NCBI GenBank assembly: GCA_016223165.1 | Contig: JACRPO010000007.1 | Coordinates: 744,001-808,000, forward strand | Direction of reading: 5' to 3' | Source of the DNA: Burkholderiales bacterium | Lineage (GTDB): Bacteria > Pseudomonadota > Gammaproteobacteria > Burkholderiales > Burkholderiaceae_C | Length of the DNA: 64,000 nt | Part shown: one piece after another, positions 16,099 to 28,044 of the stretch | Layout: each line of letters opens with the position of its first letter | Numbering within the stretch: the stretch's first letter is position 1 | The notes under the pieces: model-generated | Databases searched by the model: none | Told to the model about the DNA's origin: nothing | The model's input: the letters and a program-made list of their open reading frames with translations, nothing else | Position numbers and translations under genes: made by a program

Positions 16099-18162
16099 AT
16101 GGCCACTGCGCAAGAACAGTCCCGGCACGCACCCCGCGCCGATGCCCGGCTGATGGCCGACAGCATCCGCGCGCTTGCGATGGATGCCGTGCAGCAGGCC
16201 AACTCCGGCCACCCCGGCGCGCCGATGGGCATGGCCGAGATGGCGGTGGCGTTGTGGGGCCGGCACCTGAAGCACAACCCGGTCGATCCGCACTGGGCCG
16301 ATCGCGACCGCTTCGTGCTCAGCAACGGGCACAGCTCGATGCTGCTGTACGCGCTGCTGCACCTCACCGGCTACGACCTCGCGATGAGCGAGTTGCGCAA
16401 CTTCCGCCAGCTGCACAGCAAGACGCCCGGGCACCCCGAAGTCGACGTGACGCCCGGCGTGGAGACGACCACCGGCCCGCTCGGCCAGGGCCTGGCCAAC
16501 GCCGTGGGCATGGCGCTGGCCGAGAAGCTGCTCGCCGCCGAGTTCAACCGCGAAGGGCACGAGCCGGTCGGCCACCACACCTACGTCTTCATGGGCGATG
16601 GCTGCCTGATGGAAGGCATCAGCCACGAGGTGGCGGCGCTGGCCGGCGTGTGGAAGCTGAACCGGCTGATCGCGCTCTACGACGACAACGGCATCAGCAT
16701 CGACGGCCCCGTCACGCCCTGGTACATGGACGACGCGGCGCAGCGCTTCGCCGCCTATGGCTGGCACGTCATCGGCCCGATCGACGGCCACGATGCGCAG
16801 GCCGTGGACGCGGCGCTGCAGCGCGCGCGCAACGAGCCGGTGCGCCCGAGCATCGTCATCTGCAAGACGACGATCGGCAAGGGCTCGCCCAACCGCGCCG
16901 GCACGGGCAAGGCGCACGGCGAGCCGCTGGGCGCCGAGGAAGTGAAGCTGACGCGCGCCGCGCTCGGCTGGCCGCACGAGCCCTTCGTCGTGCCCGAGGC
17001 CGCCTACGAGGCCTGGGACGCGCGCGCCAGCGGCGCGCAGGCGCAGGCGCGCTGGGCCGAGCGCTTCGAGGCCTACCGCGCCGCGCACCCGGCGCTGGCC
17101 GCCGAGTTCGAGCGCCGCATGCGGGGCGAGCTGCCGGCGAACTTCGTCGCCGCCACGGTCGAGGCGATCATCGCCATGCAGGCCAAGGGCGAAGCGACGC
17201 ACGAGGCGGTGGCGACCCGCAAGGCAAGCCAGAACGCCCTCGAGGTGCTGACGAAGCTGCTGCCCGAGATGCTCGGCGGCAGCGCCGACCTCACCGGCAG
17301 CAACCTCACGAACACGAGCTCGACGCCGCCGCTGCGCTTCGACCTCGCCGGCCGCGGCAACGGCGGGCGCCACATCAACTACGGCGTGCGCGAGTTCGGC
17401 ATGGCGGCCATCATGAACGGCGTCGCCCTGCACGGCGGCTTCATCCCCTACGGCGGCACCTTCCTCACCTTCAGCGACTACAGCCGCAACGCCATCCGCA
17501 TGGCGGCGCTGATGAGGCGGCGCGTGATCCACGTCTTCACGCACGACAGCATCGGCCTCGGCGAAGACGGGCCCACGCACCAGAGCGTGGAGCATGCGGC
17601 GAGCCTGCGCCTGATCCCGCACCTCGATGTCTGGCGCCCGGCCGACCCGGCCGAGACGATGGTGGCGTGGACCGCCGCGCTCGGCCGCGCGAACGGGCCG
17701 AGCGCGCTGCTGCTGACGCGCCAGGCCGTGCCGCATTGCCCCAAGCCGGCGCTGCACGACATCGGCAAGGGCGCCTACGTGCTCGCCGAGCCGTCCGAGG
17801 TGGGGCTCGCTGCGAAGAAGGCCGACGCCGTCATCGTCGCCAGCGGCAGCGAGGTGCAGCTCGCCCTGCACGCGCAGGCCGCACTCGCCAAGCTGGGCAT
17901 CGCCGTGCGCGTGGTGAGCATGCCCAGCACCACCACCTTCGACCGCCAGAGCGAGAGCTACAAGCGGCGCGTGCTGCCCGACGGCGTGCCGCGCATCGCC
18001 GTCGAAGCCGGCGTCACCGACCTGTGGTGGAAATACGGCTGCGCCGCCGTCGTCGGCATCGACCGCTACGGCGAAAGCGCGCCGGCCGGTGCGCTGTTCA
18101 AGTTCTTCGATCTCACCGCGGACAACGTCGCGCAGGTCGTGCGCAAGGTCGTCCGCCGCTGA
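16099..18162 (+). CDS. tkt: Transketolase
   Basis: A 687-residue thiamine-diphosphate enzyme of the pentose phosphate pathway (and Calvin cycle where present) that moves two-carbon units between sugar phosphates. It starts at ATG 16099; a Shine-Dalgarno is not evident. The N-terminal QQANSGHPGAPMGMAEMAV and the ThDP/Mg motif GDGCLMEGISHEVAALAG (about 165-182) are typical. The pyrimidine-domain VREFGMAAIMNG carries the conserved catalytic Glu, and the C-terminal domain is complete. Length is normal. It stands alone between divergent hemerythrin and convergent cytochrome c genes, with gap further downstream. Confidence 0.97.
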   Translation: MATAQEQSRHAPRADARLMADSIRALAMDAVQQANSGHPGAPMGMAEMAVALWGRHLKHNPVDPHWADRDRFVLSNGHSSMLLYALLHLTGYDLAMSELRNFRQLHSKTPGHPEVDVTPGVETTTGPLGQGLANAVGMALAEKLLAAEFNREGHEPVGHHTYVFMGDGCLMEGISHEVAALAGVWKLNRLIALYDDNGISIDGPVTPWYMDDAAQRFAAYGWHVIGPIDGHDAQAVDAALQRARNEPVRPSIVICKTTIGKGSPNRAGTGKAHGEPLGAEEVKLTRAALGWPHEPFVVPEAAYEAWDARASGAQAQARWAERFEAYRAAHPALAAEFERRMRGELPANFVAATVEAIIAMQAKGEATHEAVATRKASQNALEVLTKLLPEMLGGSADLTGSNLTNTSSTPPLRFDLAGRGNGGRHINYGVREFGMAAIMNGVALHGGFIPYGGTFLTFSDYSRNAIRMAALMRRRVIHVFTHDSIGLGEDGPTHQSVEHAASLRLIPHLDVWRPADPAETMVAWTAALGRANGPSALLLTRQAVPHCPKPALHDIGKGAYVLAEPSEVGLAAKKADAVIVASGSEVQLALHAQAALAKLGIAVRVVSMPSTTTFDRQSESYKRRVLPDGVPRIAVEAGVTDLWWKYGCAAVVGIDRYGESAPAGALFKFFDLTADNVAQVVRKVVRR

Positions 18163-18167
18163 ACGGC

Positions 18168-18183
18168 GCGGCCGCCCGGCCGC
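18168..18183. terminator. GC hairpin between tkt and the cytochrome c gene
   Basis: GCGGCCG (18168-18174) pairs with CGGCCGC (18177-18183) around a two-base centre. It lies in the 43-base gap between two convergent genes, but no T-run follows on either strand. It may aid bidirectional termination. Confidence 0.35.
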
Positions 18184-18205
18184 CGCCCTGCAGGGCCTAC
18201 TTGGC

Positions 18206-18628
18206 CTACTTGGCCTGGATGCGCGAGAGGTAGTCGAGCAAGGCGACGATGCGGTTGCGCACGTACCACTCCGGCTGCGCCGCCGTGCCCGCCTGCGCGA
18301 ACGCTTCCTGCCGATAGCGCTGGCCCCACACCGGCATCTCGCGCGAGCCGTGAAGACCAAGGTCCAGCGAGGTGCGGCCGTCAATCACCTCCCACACCAG
18401 CTGGTTGGGAAACGCGCCGCCGTAGCGCTTGCTCAGCGTCGTCAGGTCGCTGGGCGCCTTGGTCAGCCAACGACGCATCTCGCCATTGCCGCTGCCGGTG
18501 GCGCCATGGCAGATCGCGCAATGTGCGTCGTACTCCATCTTGCCCTCGTCCGCGCGCGGCTGGGCCCACGCTGCAGCCGTCACCAAGGCCAACCCGATGG
18601 ATGCGAGTGTCTTGCTCGGTTCGTACAT
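18206..18628 (-). CDS. Class I c-type cytochrome, periplasmic
   Basis: A 140-residue protein with an N-terminal signal peptide (about 1-22, ending AAAWA). One haem-binding motif is present, CAICH (Cys37, Cys40, His41). A likely axial methionine lies in REMPVWG (about residue 98). It is a small soluble electron carrier of the periplasm; the partner is unknown. The aromatic-rich C-terminus (QPEWYVRNRIVALLDYLSRI) resembles cytochromes found with oxidases or dehydrogenases. The gene is single, convergent with tkt and divergent from gap. A perfect TTGAG-N4-CTCAA palindrome lies 86 bases upstream of its start. Confidence 0.92.
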   Translation of the reverse strand: MYEPSKTLASIGLALVTAAAWAQPRADEGKMEYDAHCAICHGATGSGNGEMRRWLTKAPSDLTTLSKRYGGAFPNQLVWEVIDGRTSLDLGLHGSREMPVWGQRYRQEAFAQAGTAAQPEWYVRNRIVALLDYLSRIQAK

Positions 18629-18713
18629 GGCTCATCCCCTTTGTCGTCACGCTCGGCACTGGCCATGCGCCAGAGCTTCGCAATTCATGTTGGACGCCGG
18701 CGGCCGAGCGCGA

Positions 18714-18727
18714 TTGAGTTGGCTCAA
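18714..18727 (-). promoter_or_regulatory. FNR-family-like palindrome upstream of the cytochrome c gene
   Basis: TTGAG-TTGG-CTCAA is a perfect inverted repeat with FNR/CRP-family spacing, matching TTGAT-N4-ATCAA at 8 of 10 positions. It lies 86 bases upstream of the cytochrome c start and 141 bases upstream of gap. Which gene it serves, if any, is unknown. Confidence 0.4.
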
Positions 18728-18790
18728 CGCCGCCGCTGATGGCAGCGCGGCGCCGACGGCCGGCCGCGGGAGCGAACGCGGCCGGCTCCG

Positions 18791-19870
<1,080 letters not shown>

Positions 19871-20056
19871 TGGCGCGATGGCGGGGCGCTGAGGAGGCGC
19901 TGGTGGCGCGGCGCCGACCCCACGCCTCGCCGACGGCCGACGGGTGGCGCCTGGAGTGCCAACAAAGCATCACCCGGCGCCGACGAAACACTTGCTGACA
20001 ACGGCCCGGCGCCTCGGACAGGCGCCCGCGCCGGGGCCCGCTCCTACACTCGCCGG

Positions 20057-22168
20057 ATGCTTGCCCTCCCCCGGGCCGCGCTGCATCTGGCGCTGGCTGT
20101 TTTCCTGCTCGGCGCCAGCGTCCATCCGGCGCCGGCGGCCTCCTCGGCGTCTTCCGCTTCGGGGTCGGCGCCCTCGCGCAAGGCCATGCCGACGCGCAAC
20201 GCGGGCCGGCCCTTGCCGCCCGTGCCCGGCGAGGTGATCGTGCGCTTCAAGGCCGACGCGGCGACGCTGCGCGCCCACGCGCTCGGCGCCAACGCCAAAC
20301 CTGAGGCGGTGTCGGCGGCGCTCGCCAGGCGCGCGGCGGCGCTCGGCACGCGCGTCGGCCGCGCGCTGGAAGCCGGCGAGGCCGTAGGCGAGCGCGTGCA
20401 GGTGATCCGCCAGCCGGGCGCCGACGCGGCCGAGCTGGCGCGGCGCCTCGCCGCCGACCCCGAGGTCGAGTTCGCCGAGCCGAACGGCCGCCAGCGCCGC
20501 CTGCAGGCGGTGCCGCCGAACGATCCGCTGTATGACTTCCGGGACCGGCAGCCGGCCGGACCCGATGCCGGCCAGTGGTACCTGCGCCCGCCCGACACCA
20601 CTTTCCGCTCGAGCATCAACGTCGAAGCGGCCTGGGCGCGCGGCTTCGGCAGCGCCGGCGTGGTGGTGGCGGTGCTCGACACCGGCGTGCGCTTCGAGCA
20701 CCCCGATCTCGGCCGCGTGGCCACGGGCGGGCGGTTGCTGCCCGGATACGACTTCGTGACGAACCGACCTGATTCGAGCATCAGCAACGACGGCGACGAG
20801 CGCGACGACGATCCGAGCGATCCCGGTGACTGGACTACAGCCGTCGAGAACAGCACCGTCGGGGGCGCGTTTCATGAGTGTGACCCCTCGAGCAGGGGCG
20901 CCGCCGAGGACACGCCCAGTTCATGGCACGGCACGGCCACCGCGAGCCTTGTCGGTGCCGCGACGCACAACGCTGTCGGCATGGCGGGCACGGCTCCGGG
21001 CGTGCGGGTGCTGCCCGTGCGGGTGTTGGGCAAGTGCTTCGGGCGCGACTCTGACATCCAGGCGGCCATGCGTTGGGCTGCCGGCATCCATGTCGATGGC
21101 GTGCCGGACAACCCGCAGGCGAACTGGGCCAAGGTCATCAACCTGAGCCTGGGCAGCACCGGCGCCTGCTCAGCCGGCTACCAAGCGGTGGTCGACGAAC
21201 TCGTCGCCCGCGGTGTGGTCATCATCGCAGCCGCTGGCAACAGCGCCGGCGAGCCGGTGGGCACGCCGGCCAGCTGCAACGGCGTCATCGCCGTCGGCGC
21301 GACTCGCCATGTCGGCACGAAGGTCGGCTTCAGCGACCTCGGCACGCAGATCGCCATCTCGGCCCCCGGTGGCAACTGCGTCAACATCGGCGAGAACGAG
21401 CCGTGCCTGTATCCGATCCTCGCCGCGCTCAATGCCGGCTTGACGACGCCACAGGCCTCCAAGTGGAGCGATAGCTACGACTACACGGTCGGCACTAGTT
21501 TCTCGGCGCCGTTGGCGGCCGGCGTTGTCGGGCTCATGTTCTCGCAGAACGCGGCACTGACGGTGGCGCAGGCGAAGACACTCCTGCAAGGGACAGCACG
21601 GCCGTTCCCGACGACAGGCGGAACCGCTGGCGTACCGGCTTGCCCGATGCCCGCCTCCGGCGTGCAGCAGCTCGAGTGCTACTGCCCCAACCCGGGTGCC
21701 GCGAACTACCCGCTGTGCGGCGCCGGCATGCTCGACGCGGGCGGCGCGGTGAACGCCGCCGCCACCGGCCTGGCGGTGATCGACGTGACGCCCGGCGCCA
21801 CGAGCGCGCTGCGCGGTCAGGCGGTGTCGCTCAGCAGCGCGCGCAGCGTCGCCGCCGCGGGGCGCAGCATCACCGGCTGGAACTGGACCCTCGTCAGCGG
21901 CGGCGGCGCCGTCAGCGCCTTCACCGGCGACGTCGACAAGGCCACCGCCAGCCTGACGCCCACCGCGGTGGGCACGTTCGTCGTGCGCCTGACCGTCACC
22001 GAAACGGGTGGCAGCAACTCAACGACCGTGTCCGTCACGGTGAGCGAGCCGCCGCCGGCTGCGGGCAGCGACAGCGGCGGCGGCGCCACCTCGTGGCCGT
22101 GGCTGCTGCTGCTCGCGCTGGCGGCGCTTGCGCTGGCGCCGTTCAGGGCGTCGCCGCGCAGGCCCTGA
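20057..22168 (+). CDS. S8 (subtilisin-family) serine protease with PKD-like domain and C-terminal sorting-type tail
   Basis: Secreted protease, 703 residues. Signal peptide about 1-27. An inhibitor-I9-like propeptide follows (about 55-140, VPGEVIVRFKADAATLRAHA). The catalytic triad is Asp208 (VLDTGVRFEHPD), His291 (SWHGTATASL) and Ser481 (VGTSFSAPLAAG). A beta-sandwich PKD-like domain spans about 575-665. The end is tripartite: Gly/Ser-rich stretch, one hydrophobic helix (WPWLLLLALAALALAPF) and a basic tail, as in GlyGly-CTERM/rhombosortase-type substrates. The start is ATG 20057. The 3' end overlaps the convergent next gene by 26 bases. It is probably surface-anchored or processed after export. 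Confidence 0.93.
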   Translation: MLALPRAALHLALAVFLLGASVHPAPAASSASSASGSAPSRKAMPTRNAGRPLPPVPGEVIVRFKADAATLRAHALGANAKPEAVSAALARRAAALGTRVGRALEAGEAVGERVQVIRQPGADAAELARRLAADPEVEFAEPNGRQRRLQAVPPNDPLYDFRDRQPAGPDAGQWYLRPPDTTFRSSINVEAAWARGFGSAGVVVAVLDTGVRFEHPDLGRVATGGRLLPGYDFVTNRPDSSISNDGDERDDDPSDPGDWTTAVENSTVGGAFHECDPSSRGAAEDTPSSWHGTATASLVGAATHNAVGMAGTAPGVRVLPVRVLGKCFGRDSDIQAAMRWAAGIHVDGVPDNPQANWAKVINLSLGSTGACSAGYQAVVDELVARGVVIIAAAGNSAGEPVGTPASCNGVIAVGATRHVGTKVGFSDLGTQIAISAPGGNCVNIGENEPCLYPILAALNAGLTTPQASKWSDSYDYTVGTSFSAPLAAGVVGLMFSQNAALTVAQAKTLLQGTARPFPTTGGTAGVPACPMPASGVQQLECYCPNPGAANYPLCGAGMLDAGGAVNAAATGLAVIDVTPGATSALRGQAVSLSSARSVAAAGRSITGWNWTLVSGGGAVSAFTGDVDKATASLTPTAVGTFVVRLTVTETGGSNSTTVSVTVSEPPPAAGSDSGGGATSWPWLLLLALAALALAPFRASPRRP

Positions 22169-22574
22169 AGCCGCCCGCCAGCAGCGGGCTCGTGGCCGCG
22201 AGGCCGTTCAGCCTCTCGCGCAGCGCGGCGTCGGCGCGCGGCATGCGCAGCCACACCTGCGCCGGGCCGCGCAGGTCGCGCTCCCAGGTGCCCGTGGCAA
22301 ATCCGCCGGCCTCCAGCACGGCCTCGGCGGCAGCGGCGTCGACAAGGCCGAACGGCCCCACCTCGACGCAGCGCAGCGCCGCCGGGCGCGCGGCCGCGGC
22401 GTCGCCCGCGGCCTGTGGCAACACGCGCACGGCTTCGGCATGCACCTGTGCCGCCAGCCGCCCCGGCTCGCGATCGGCCAGGCTCGGTGCCTGCAGCGCC
22501 GGCTCGAGCCAGCCCTGCGCCCACGCGAAGACCATGCCGTTGGCGAGCAGCAGCAGGAGCAGCAGCGTGCGCAA
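22143..22574 (-). CDS. Small membrane-anchored protein with SPOR-like region
   Basis: A 143-residue protein that starts at TTG 22574, just past the birA stop; a later ATG would remove the hydrophobic anchor. Residues about 2-20 form a membrane anchor or signal (RTLLLLLLLANGMVFAWAQ). The later part (LRCVEVGPFGLVDAAAAEAV and VWLRMPR) has the spacing of SPOR-type beta-alpha repeats, which bind denuded peptidoglycan, but the match is weak. It follows birA in the same direction, an arrangement common in Burkholderiales. The last 26 bases overlap the convergent protease gene. Confidence 0.7.
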   Translation of the reverse strand: MRTLLLLLLLANGMVFAWAQGWLEPALQAPSLADREPGRLAAQVHAEAVRVLPQAAGDAAAARPAALRCVEVGPFGLVDAAAAEAVLEAGGFATGTWERDLRGPAQVWLRMPRADAALRERLNGLAATSPLLAGGFRACAATP

Positions 22575-22576
22575 GT

Positions 22577-23746
22577 TCAGCCGCCCCGCGCCGGTCGCGG
22601 CGCATCCTCGGACGCCGGCCGCGGCGCATCCTCGGACGCCGGCCGCGGCGCACGCTCCGGCGCTTGCGGCGGCGCAGGCTCCGGTGCCGCCGGGGCCGGC
22701 GCGTCGACGGGCGCGCGCCGCACGCTGACCTCGCCGCTGACGATGCGGTGGCGCTGCCCCGCGGCGCGCAACAGCAGCGCGCCGAACTCGTCCACCCCTT
22801 CAGCCACGCCGCCCGCCGCGTGCGCGAGCGTGGTCGTCACCTCCCGGCCACGCAGCAGGTCGCGCGCCGCGTAATGGGCCGCGAGCGGCGCGAACCCCTC
22901 GCGCTCGAAGGCCAGAAGCGCGCGCACGAGCGGCATGGCGACGCGCGCCAGCACGCCCGGCGCCGTCGCTTGCGGGTCGAGCGCCTGCATGCAGGCATGG
23001 CCCGCACCCAGTTCAACGGCGAGCGTGAGCGGCAGCGGCTGCACGTTGAGGCCGACGCCGACCACGCACAGGCGCCGGCGGCCGACGCTGACCGTCTCGA
23101 CGAGGATGCCGCCGAGCTTGGCACCACCGGCCGGCAGCGCCGGCAGGGTCGGTTGCGCCGGTTGTGCCGACTGTGCAGGTTGTGCCGGTTGCGCCTGCGG
23201 CGCTGCCGCAGCGCTATCGGCGTCGCCTTCGGCCGGCGGCAGCAGCCACAGATCGTTGGGCCACTTGAGCGCGATGCGCGGCGCCGCCGCCTCGGGCCGG
23301 GCGCCGGACGGATCGAGCGCGTCGGCCAGCGCCAGGCCGACGGCCAGCGACAGGCCCGACCAGTCGCGCGGCGCCAACGGCAACACGAGCGAGAAAGTGA
23401 GCGAAGCGCCCGGCGCCGCGAGCCAGCTGCGGCCGAGCCGCCCGCGCCCGCGTGTCTGCTGCTCGGCCACGAGCAGGCAGGGGTCGGTGTCGCCGCCGCG
23501 CCGGCCGTAGGGCGTGGTGCCGATGCCGCCCGGTGCCCCGTTCTCGCGCGCGGGCTCGAGCTCGCCGGGCAGCGTCACCGGCGCATCGGGGTCGCCGCCG
23601 GCCTGGCGTGCGCGCTCGATCAGCGTGCTGTTCGTCGACTCGCAGCGCGCCAGCACCTCGACCGAGATGTGCGGCAGCAGCGGCACGAGCTGCTGCCACA
23701 ACGCCTCGGCCTCCCAGCGCAGGTGAGGGGGTGATCCGGGAACCAC
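22577..23746 (-). CDS. birA: Biotin-[acetyl-CoA-carboxylase] ligase
   Basis: A 389-residue ligase that attaches biotin to the carboxyl carrier protein via biotinyl-AMP. It lacks the N-terminal DNA-binding domain, so it should not be a repressor. Visible motifs are CESTNSTL, the biotin/ATP loop EQQTRGRGRLGRSW, and the core KWPNDLWL with KLGGILVE. A Gln-Pro-Ala-rich insertion (AQPAQPAQSAQPAQP) splits KWPNDLWL from KLGGILVE. The C-terminus carries a Pro/Ala-rich tail encoded by tandem 24-bp repeats. Both are additions to the usual fold. The next gene, a SPOR-like protein, begins at once. Confidence 0.92.
   Translation of the reverse strand: MVPGSPPHLRWEAEALWQQLVPLLPHISVEVLARCESTNSTLIERARQAGGDPDAPVTLPGELEPARENGAPGGIGTTPYGRRGGDTDPCLLVAEQQTRGRGRLGRSWLAAPGASLTFSLVLPLAPRDWSGLSLAVGLALADALDPSGARPEAAAPRIALKWPNDLWLLPPAEGDADSAAAAPQAQPAQPAQSAQPAQPTLPALPAGGAKLGGILVETVSVGRRRLCVVGVGLNVQPLPLTLAVELGAGHACMQALDPQATAPGVLARVAMPLVRALLAFEREGFAPLAAHYAARDLLRGREVTTTLAHAAGGVAEGVDEFGALLLRAAGQRHRIVSGEVSVRRAPVDAPAPAAPEPAPPQAPERAPRPASEDAPRPASEDAPRPARGG
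22590..22661. repeat. Three tandem 24-bp repeats in the 3' end of birA
   Basis: Units 22590-22613, 22614-22637 and 22638-22661; the first two differ at one base and the third is more diverged. They encode Pro-Ala-Ser-Glu-Asp-Ala-Pro-Arg-type repeats in the BirA tail and keep the frame, so copy number could vary without a frameshift. Confidence 0.8.
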
Positions 23747-23747
23747 G

Positions 23748-24347
23748 CTATCGCTTCGGGGCCAGCATCGTGCCGCGGCAGCGCGGGCTGCCGCAGCGAC
23801 ACTCGTACTGCTTCTTCAGCTTGTTCGTGTAGCGTTCATCGATGATGAGGCCGTAGTCGTAGAAGAGTTCCTCGCCCTCGGCGATGTCGCGCCGGGCGTC
23901 GATGAAGATGCGCCCGTCCTCCTCCTCGGCCTTGCAGTTGGGCCGGCAGGCGTGGTTGATCCAGCGCGCCGCGTTGCCGCCCACGGCCGCGTCGATGACA
24001 TGCTTGTCGTCGATGTGGAAATAGAAGGTGTGGTTCGGGTCGTCGGGGTCGTGCGGATGGCGGCGCTGCGCCTCGGGCCAGGAGATGATCTGGCCGACGT
24101 ATTCGATGATGCGCGTGCCCTTGGCGATGGGCATGAGCGCGAAGACGCCCTTGCCGTGCACGCCGCTGCGCCGCACCTGGATGCGGCGGCCGGTGGCGGC
24201 CGCCCGGCGCGGCGCCGTGCCCACCGCCCCGGGGCGGCGCGCGGTGCCGGTGCGGCCGTTCGCGGCCTCGCCGGAACGGGTGCCGGGGGCCCGCTGATGG
24301 CGCTTGGGATGGCGCTTCGGATGGAGCTTCTTTTGCATTGGATACAT
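23748..24347 (-). CDS. SET-domain protein lysine methyltransferase
   Basis: A 199-residue SET protein with a post-SET cysteine cluster. The S-adenosylmethionine and lysine channel motifs are RWINHACRPNC (about 127-137) and the catalytic-tyrosine region EELFYDYGL. The post-SET motif is ECRCGSPRCRG, which with the NHxCxPNC cysteine can bind zinc. The N-terminal 55 residues are rich in Lys, Arg and His (KRHPKRHQR), suggesting nucleic-acid binding or a self-methylation target. Starts at 24347 or 24338 are possible; neither has a Shine-Dalgarno. The gene is divergent from topB and adjacent to birA. The protein substrate is unknown. Confidence 0.88.
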   Translation of the reverse strand: MYPMQKKLHPKRHPKRHQRAPGTRSGEAANGRTGTARRPGAVGTAPRRAAATGRRIQVRRSGVHGKGVFALMPIAKGTRIIEYVGQIISWPEAQRRHPHDPDDPNHTFYFHIDDKHVIDAAVGGNAARWINHACRPNCKAEEEDGRIFIDARRDIAEGEELFYDYGLIIDERYTNKLKKQYECRCGSPRCRGTMLAPKR

Positions 24348-24350
24348 TGA

Positions 24351-24383
24351 ATGTGTGCGCGCGCGTGCGCGTGCGTGCGCGCG
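24351..24383. other. 33-bp alternating purine-pyrimidine tract (Z-DNA-prone)
   Basis: Uninterrupted alternation of purine and pyrimidine, mainly CG and TG steps, lies directly upstream of the SET-gene start and within the divergent SET/topB control region. Such tracts adopt Z-DNA under negative supercoiling, which is notable next to a topoisomerase gene. Confidence 0.6.
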
Positions 24384-24502
24384 AGAGGCGGCATTGTAGG
24401 CATGCCCCTCCCGCCTCCCGGGCGGCGCCGCATCCGTTGCGACGCCGCCGCCGAAACGACAGTGCCCACAGGCGTCTCGCCGACGTCCGACAGATCACAG
24501 CC

Positions 24503-27163
<2,661 letters not shown>

Positions 27164-27214
27164 GCGAGCCTCAAACGCGCCCGGAGGGCCGGGCCCGGCT
27201 GCGCCGGAAGGGCC

Positions 27215-27239
27215 GGGCCGCGCCGGGAGGGCGCGGCCC
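27215..27239. terminator. Perfect 10-bp GC hairpin between topB and the outer-membrane gene
   Basis: GGGCCGCGCC (27215-27224) pairs perfectly with GGCGCGGCCC (27230-27239) around a five-base loop, in the gap between two convergent genes. No U-run follows, so it may stop transcription with Rho or act in both directions. Confidence 0.5.
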
Positions 27240-27249
27240 CCGTGGTCGT

Positions 27250-27900
27250 TCAGAAGTAGACGCTGAAGCGCAGCCCGATGTGGCTGCCGTCGGCCTTCTC
27301 GCCGTTGGGCGCCTTGTACTCCTCGCTGACGGCACGCAGCGCGAGGCCGTAGATGCGCGCGAAGAGCCACTCGCCTTCCAGCACGCCGCCGACCTCGCCC
27401 TTGAAGGTGGTGGTGCCGATGTTCGATGCCGCGCCGCGCCCCTTGAGCTTGGCGTCGCCGGTGCGGCGCACGCCGGCGCCGAGGCGGAAGTTGTCGGCCG
27501 CGCGCCAGCTGCCCATCAGCTCGAGCGGGAAGCGCTCGAAGGTGACGCTGCCGTTCGTGCCGCCGGCCCGCTGCGCGAACCAGCCGAGGCTCGCCTGCAG
27601 CGAGAACGGCGTTTCGCCGAGCCGCACGTCGACGCCGGCACGCAGGTCGAACTGGCCGCCCGCGTTGATGTTCGTGCTGTCGCCGTTGCTCCACTGCACG
27701 GTGGCGAGCTTGTCGCCGCCGCCGGTGAGGCCGATGCCGACGAGGCCGCGCACGGATCGATCGACGCCCTGTGCCGAGGCCGACCCGGCAGCGCCGAGAC
27801 CAGCCAGCGCCATCGTGGCCGTCGCGGCCATCGCAAGCTTCGACGCCGCCCTGACGACGGCATGGGCGCGGTGCCACGCGCGACCTGAACGCATCTTCAT
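27250..27900 (-). CDS. Small outer-membrane beta-barrel-like protein
   Basis: A 216-residue protein. It starts at ATG 27900 with AAGGGG nine bases upstream. Signal peptide about 1-44 (long, basic n-region; cleavage near ASAQG). The rest alternates short amphipathic strands and turns (e.g. FDLRAGVDVRLG, FRLGAGVRRTGDAKLKG). It ends in Phe (LRFSVYF), the C-terminal signature for outer-membrane insertion. About eight strands are expected from length. No enzymatic motif is seen; the role is unknown. A TAGAGT -10-like hexamer lies about 50 bases upstream. Confidence 0.8.
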   Translation of the reverse strand: MKMRSGRAWHRAHAVVRAASKLAMAATATMALAGLGAAGSASAQGVDRSVRGLVGIGLTGGGDKLATVQWSNGDSTNINAGGQFDLRAGVDVRLGETPFSLQASLGWFAQRAGGTNGSVTFERFPLELMGSWRAADNFRLGAGVRRTGDAKLKGRGAASNIGTTTFKGEVGGVLEGEWLFARIYGLALRAVSEEYKAPNGEKADGSHIGLRFSVYF

Positions 27901-28044
27901 CGAATCCCCTTCACTGGCCCGACGCCGAGGACCGCCTCGCCGCCGCGGATACTCTAGGCGCGCCGCGCCACGGCAAGAGCCGGCGCGGCGGCGCGCGTTG
28001 CACGGCGGCCACGCCGTGACAACCGGCAACACACCCACCGAGCG

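Noticed and set aside
16027..18384. Long open frame on the minus strand across tkt
   Set aside because: It is antisense to a complete transketolase and its translation is His/Arg/Ala-rich with no known domain; this is a typical GC-rich shadow frame.
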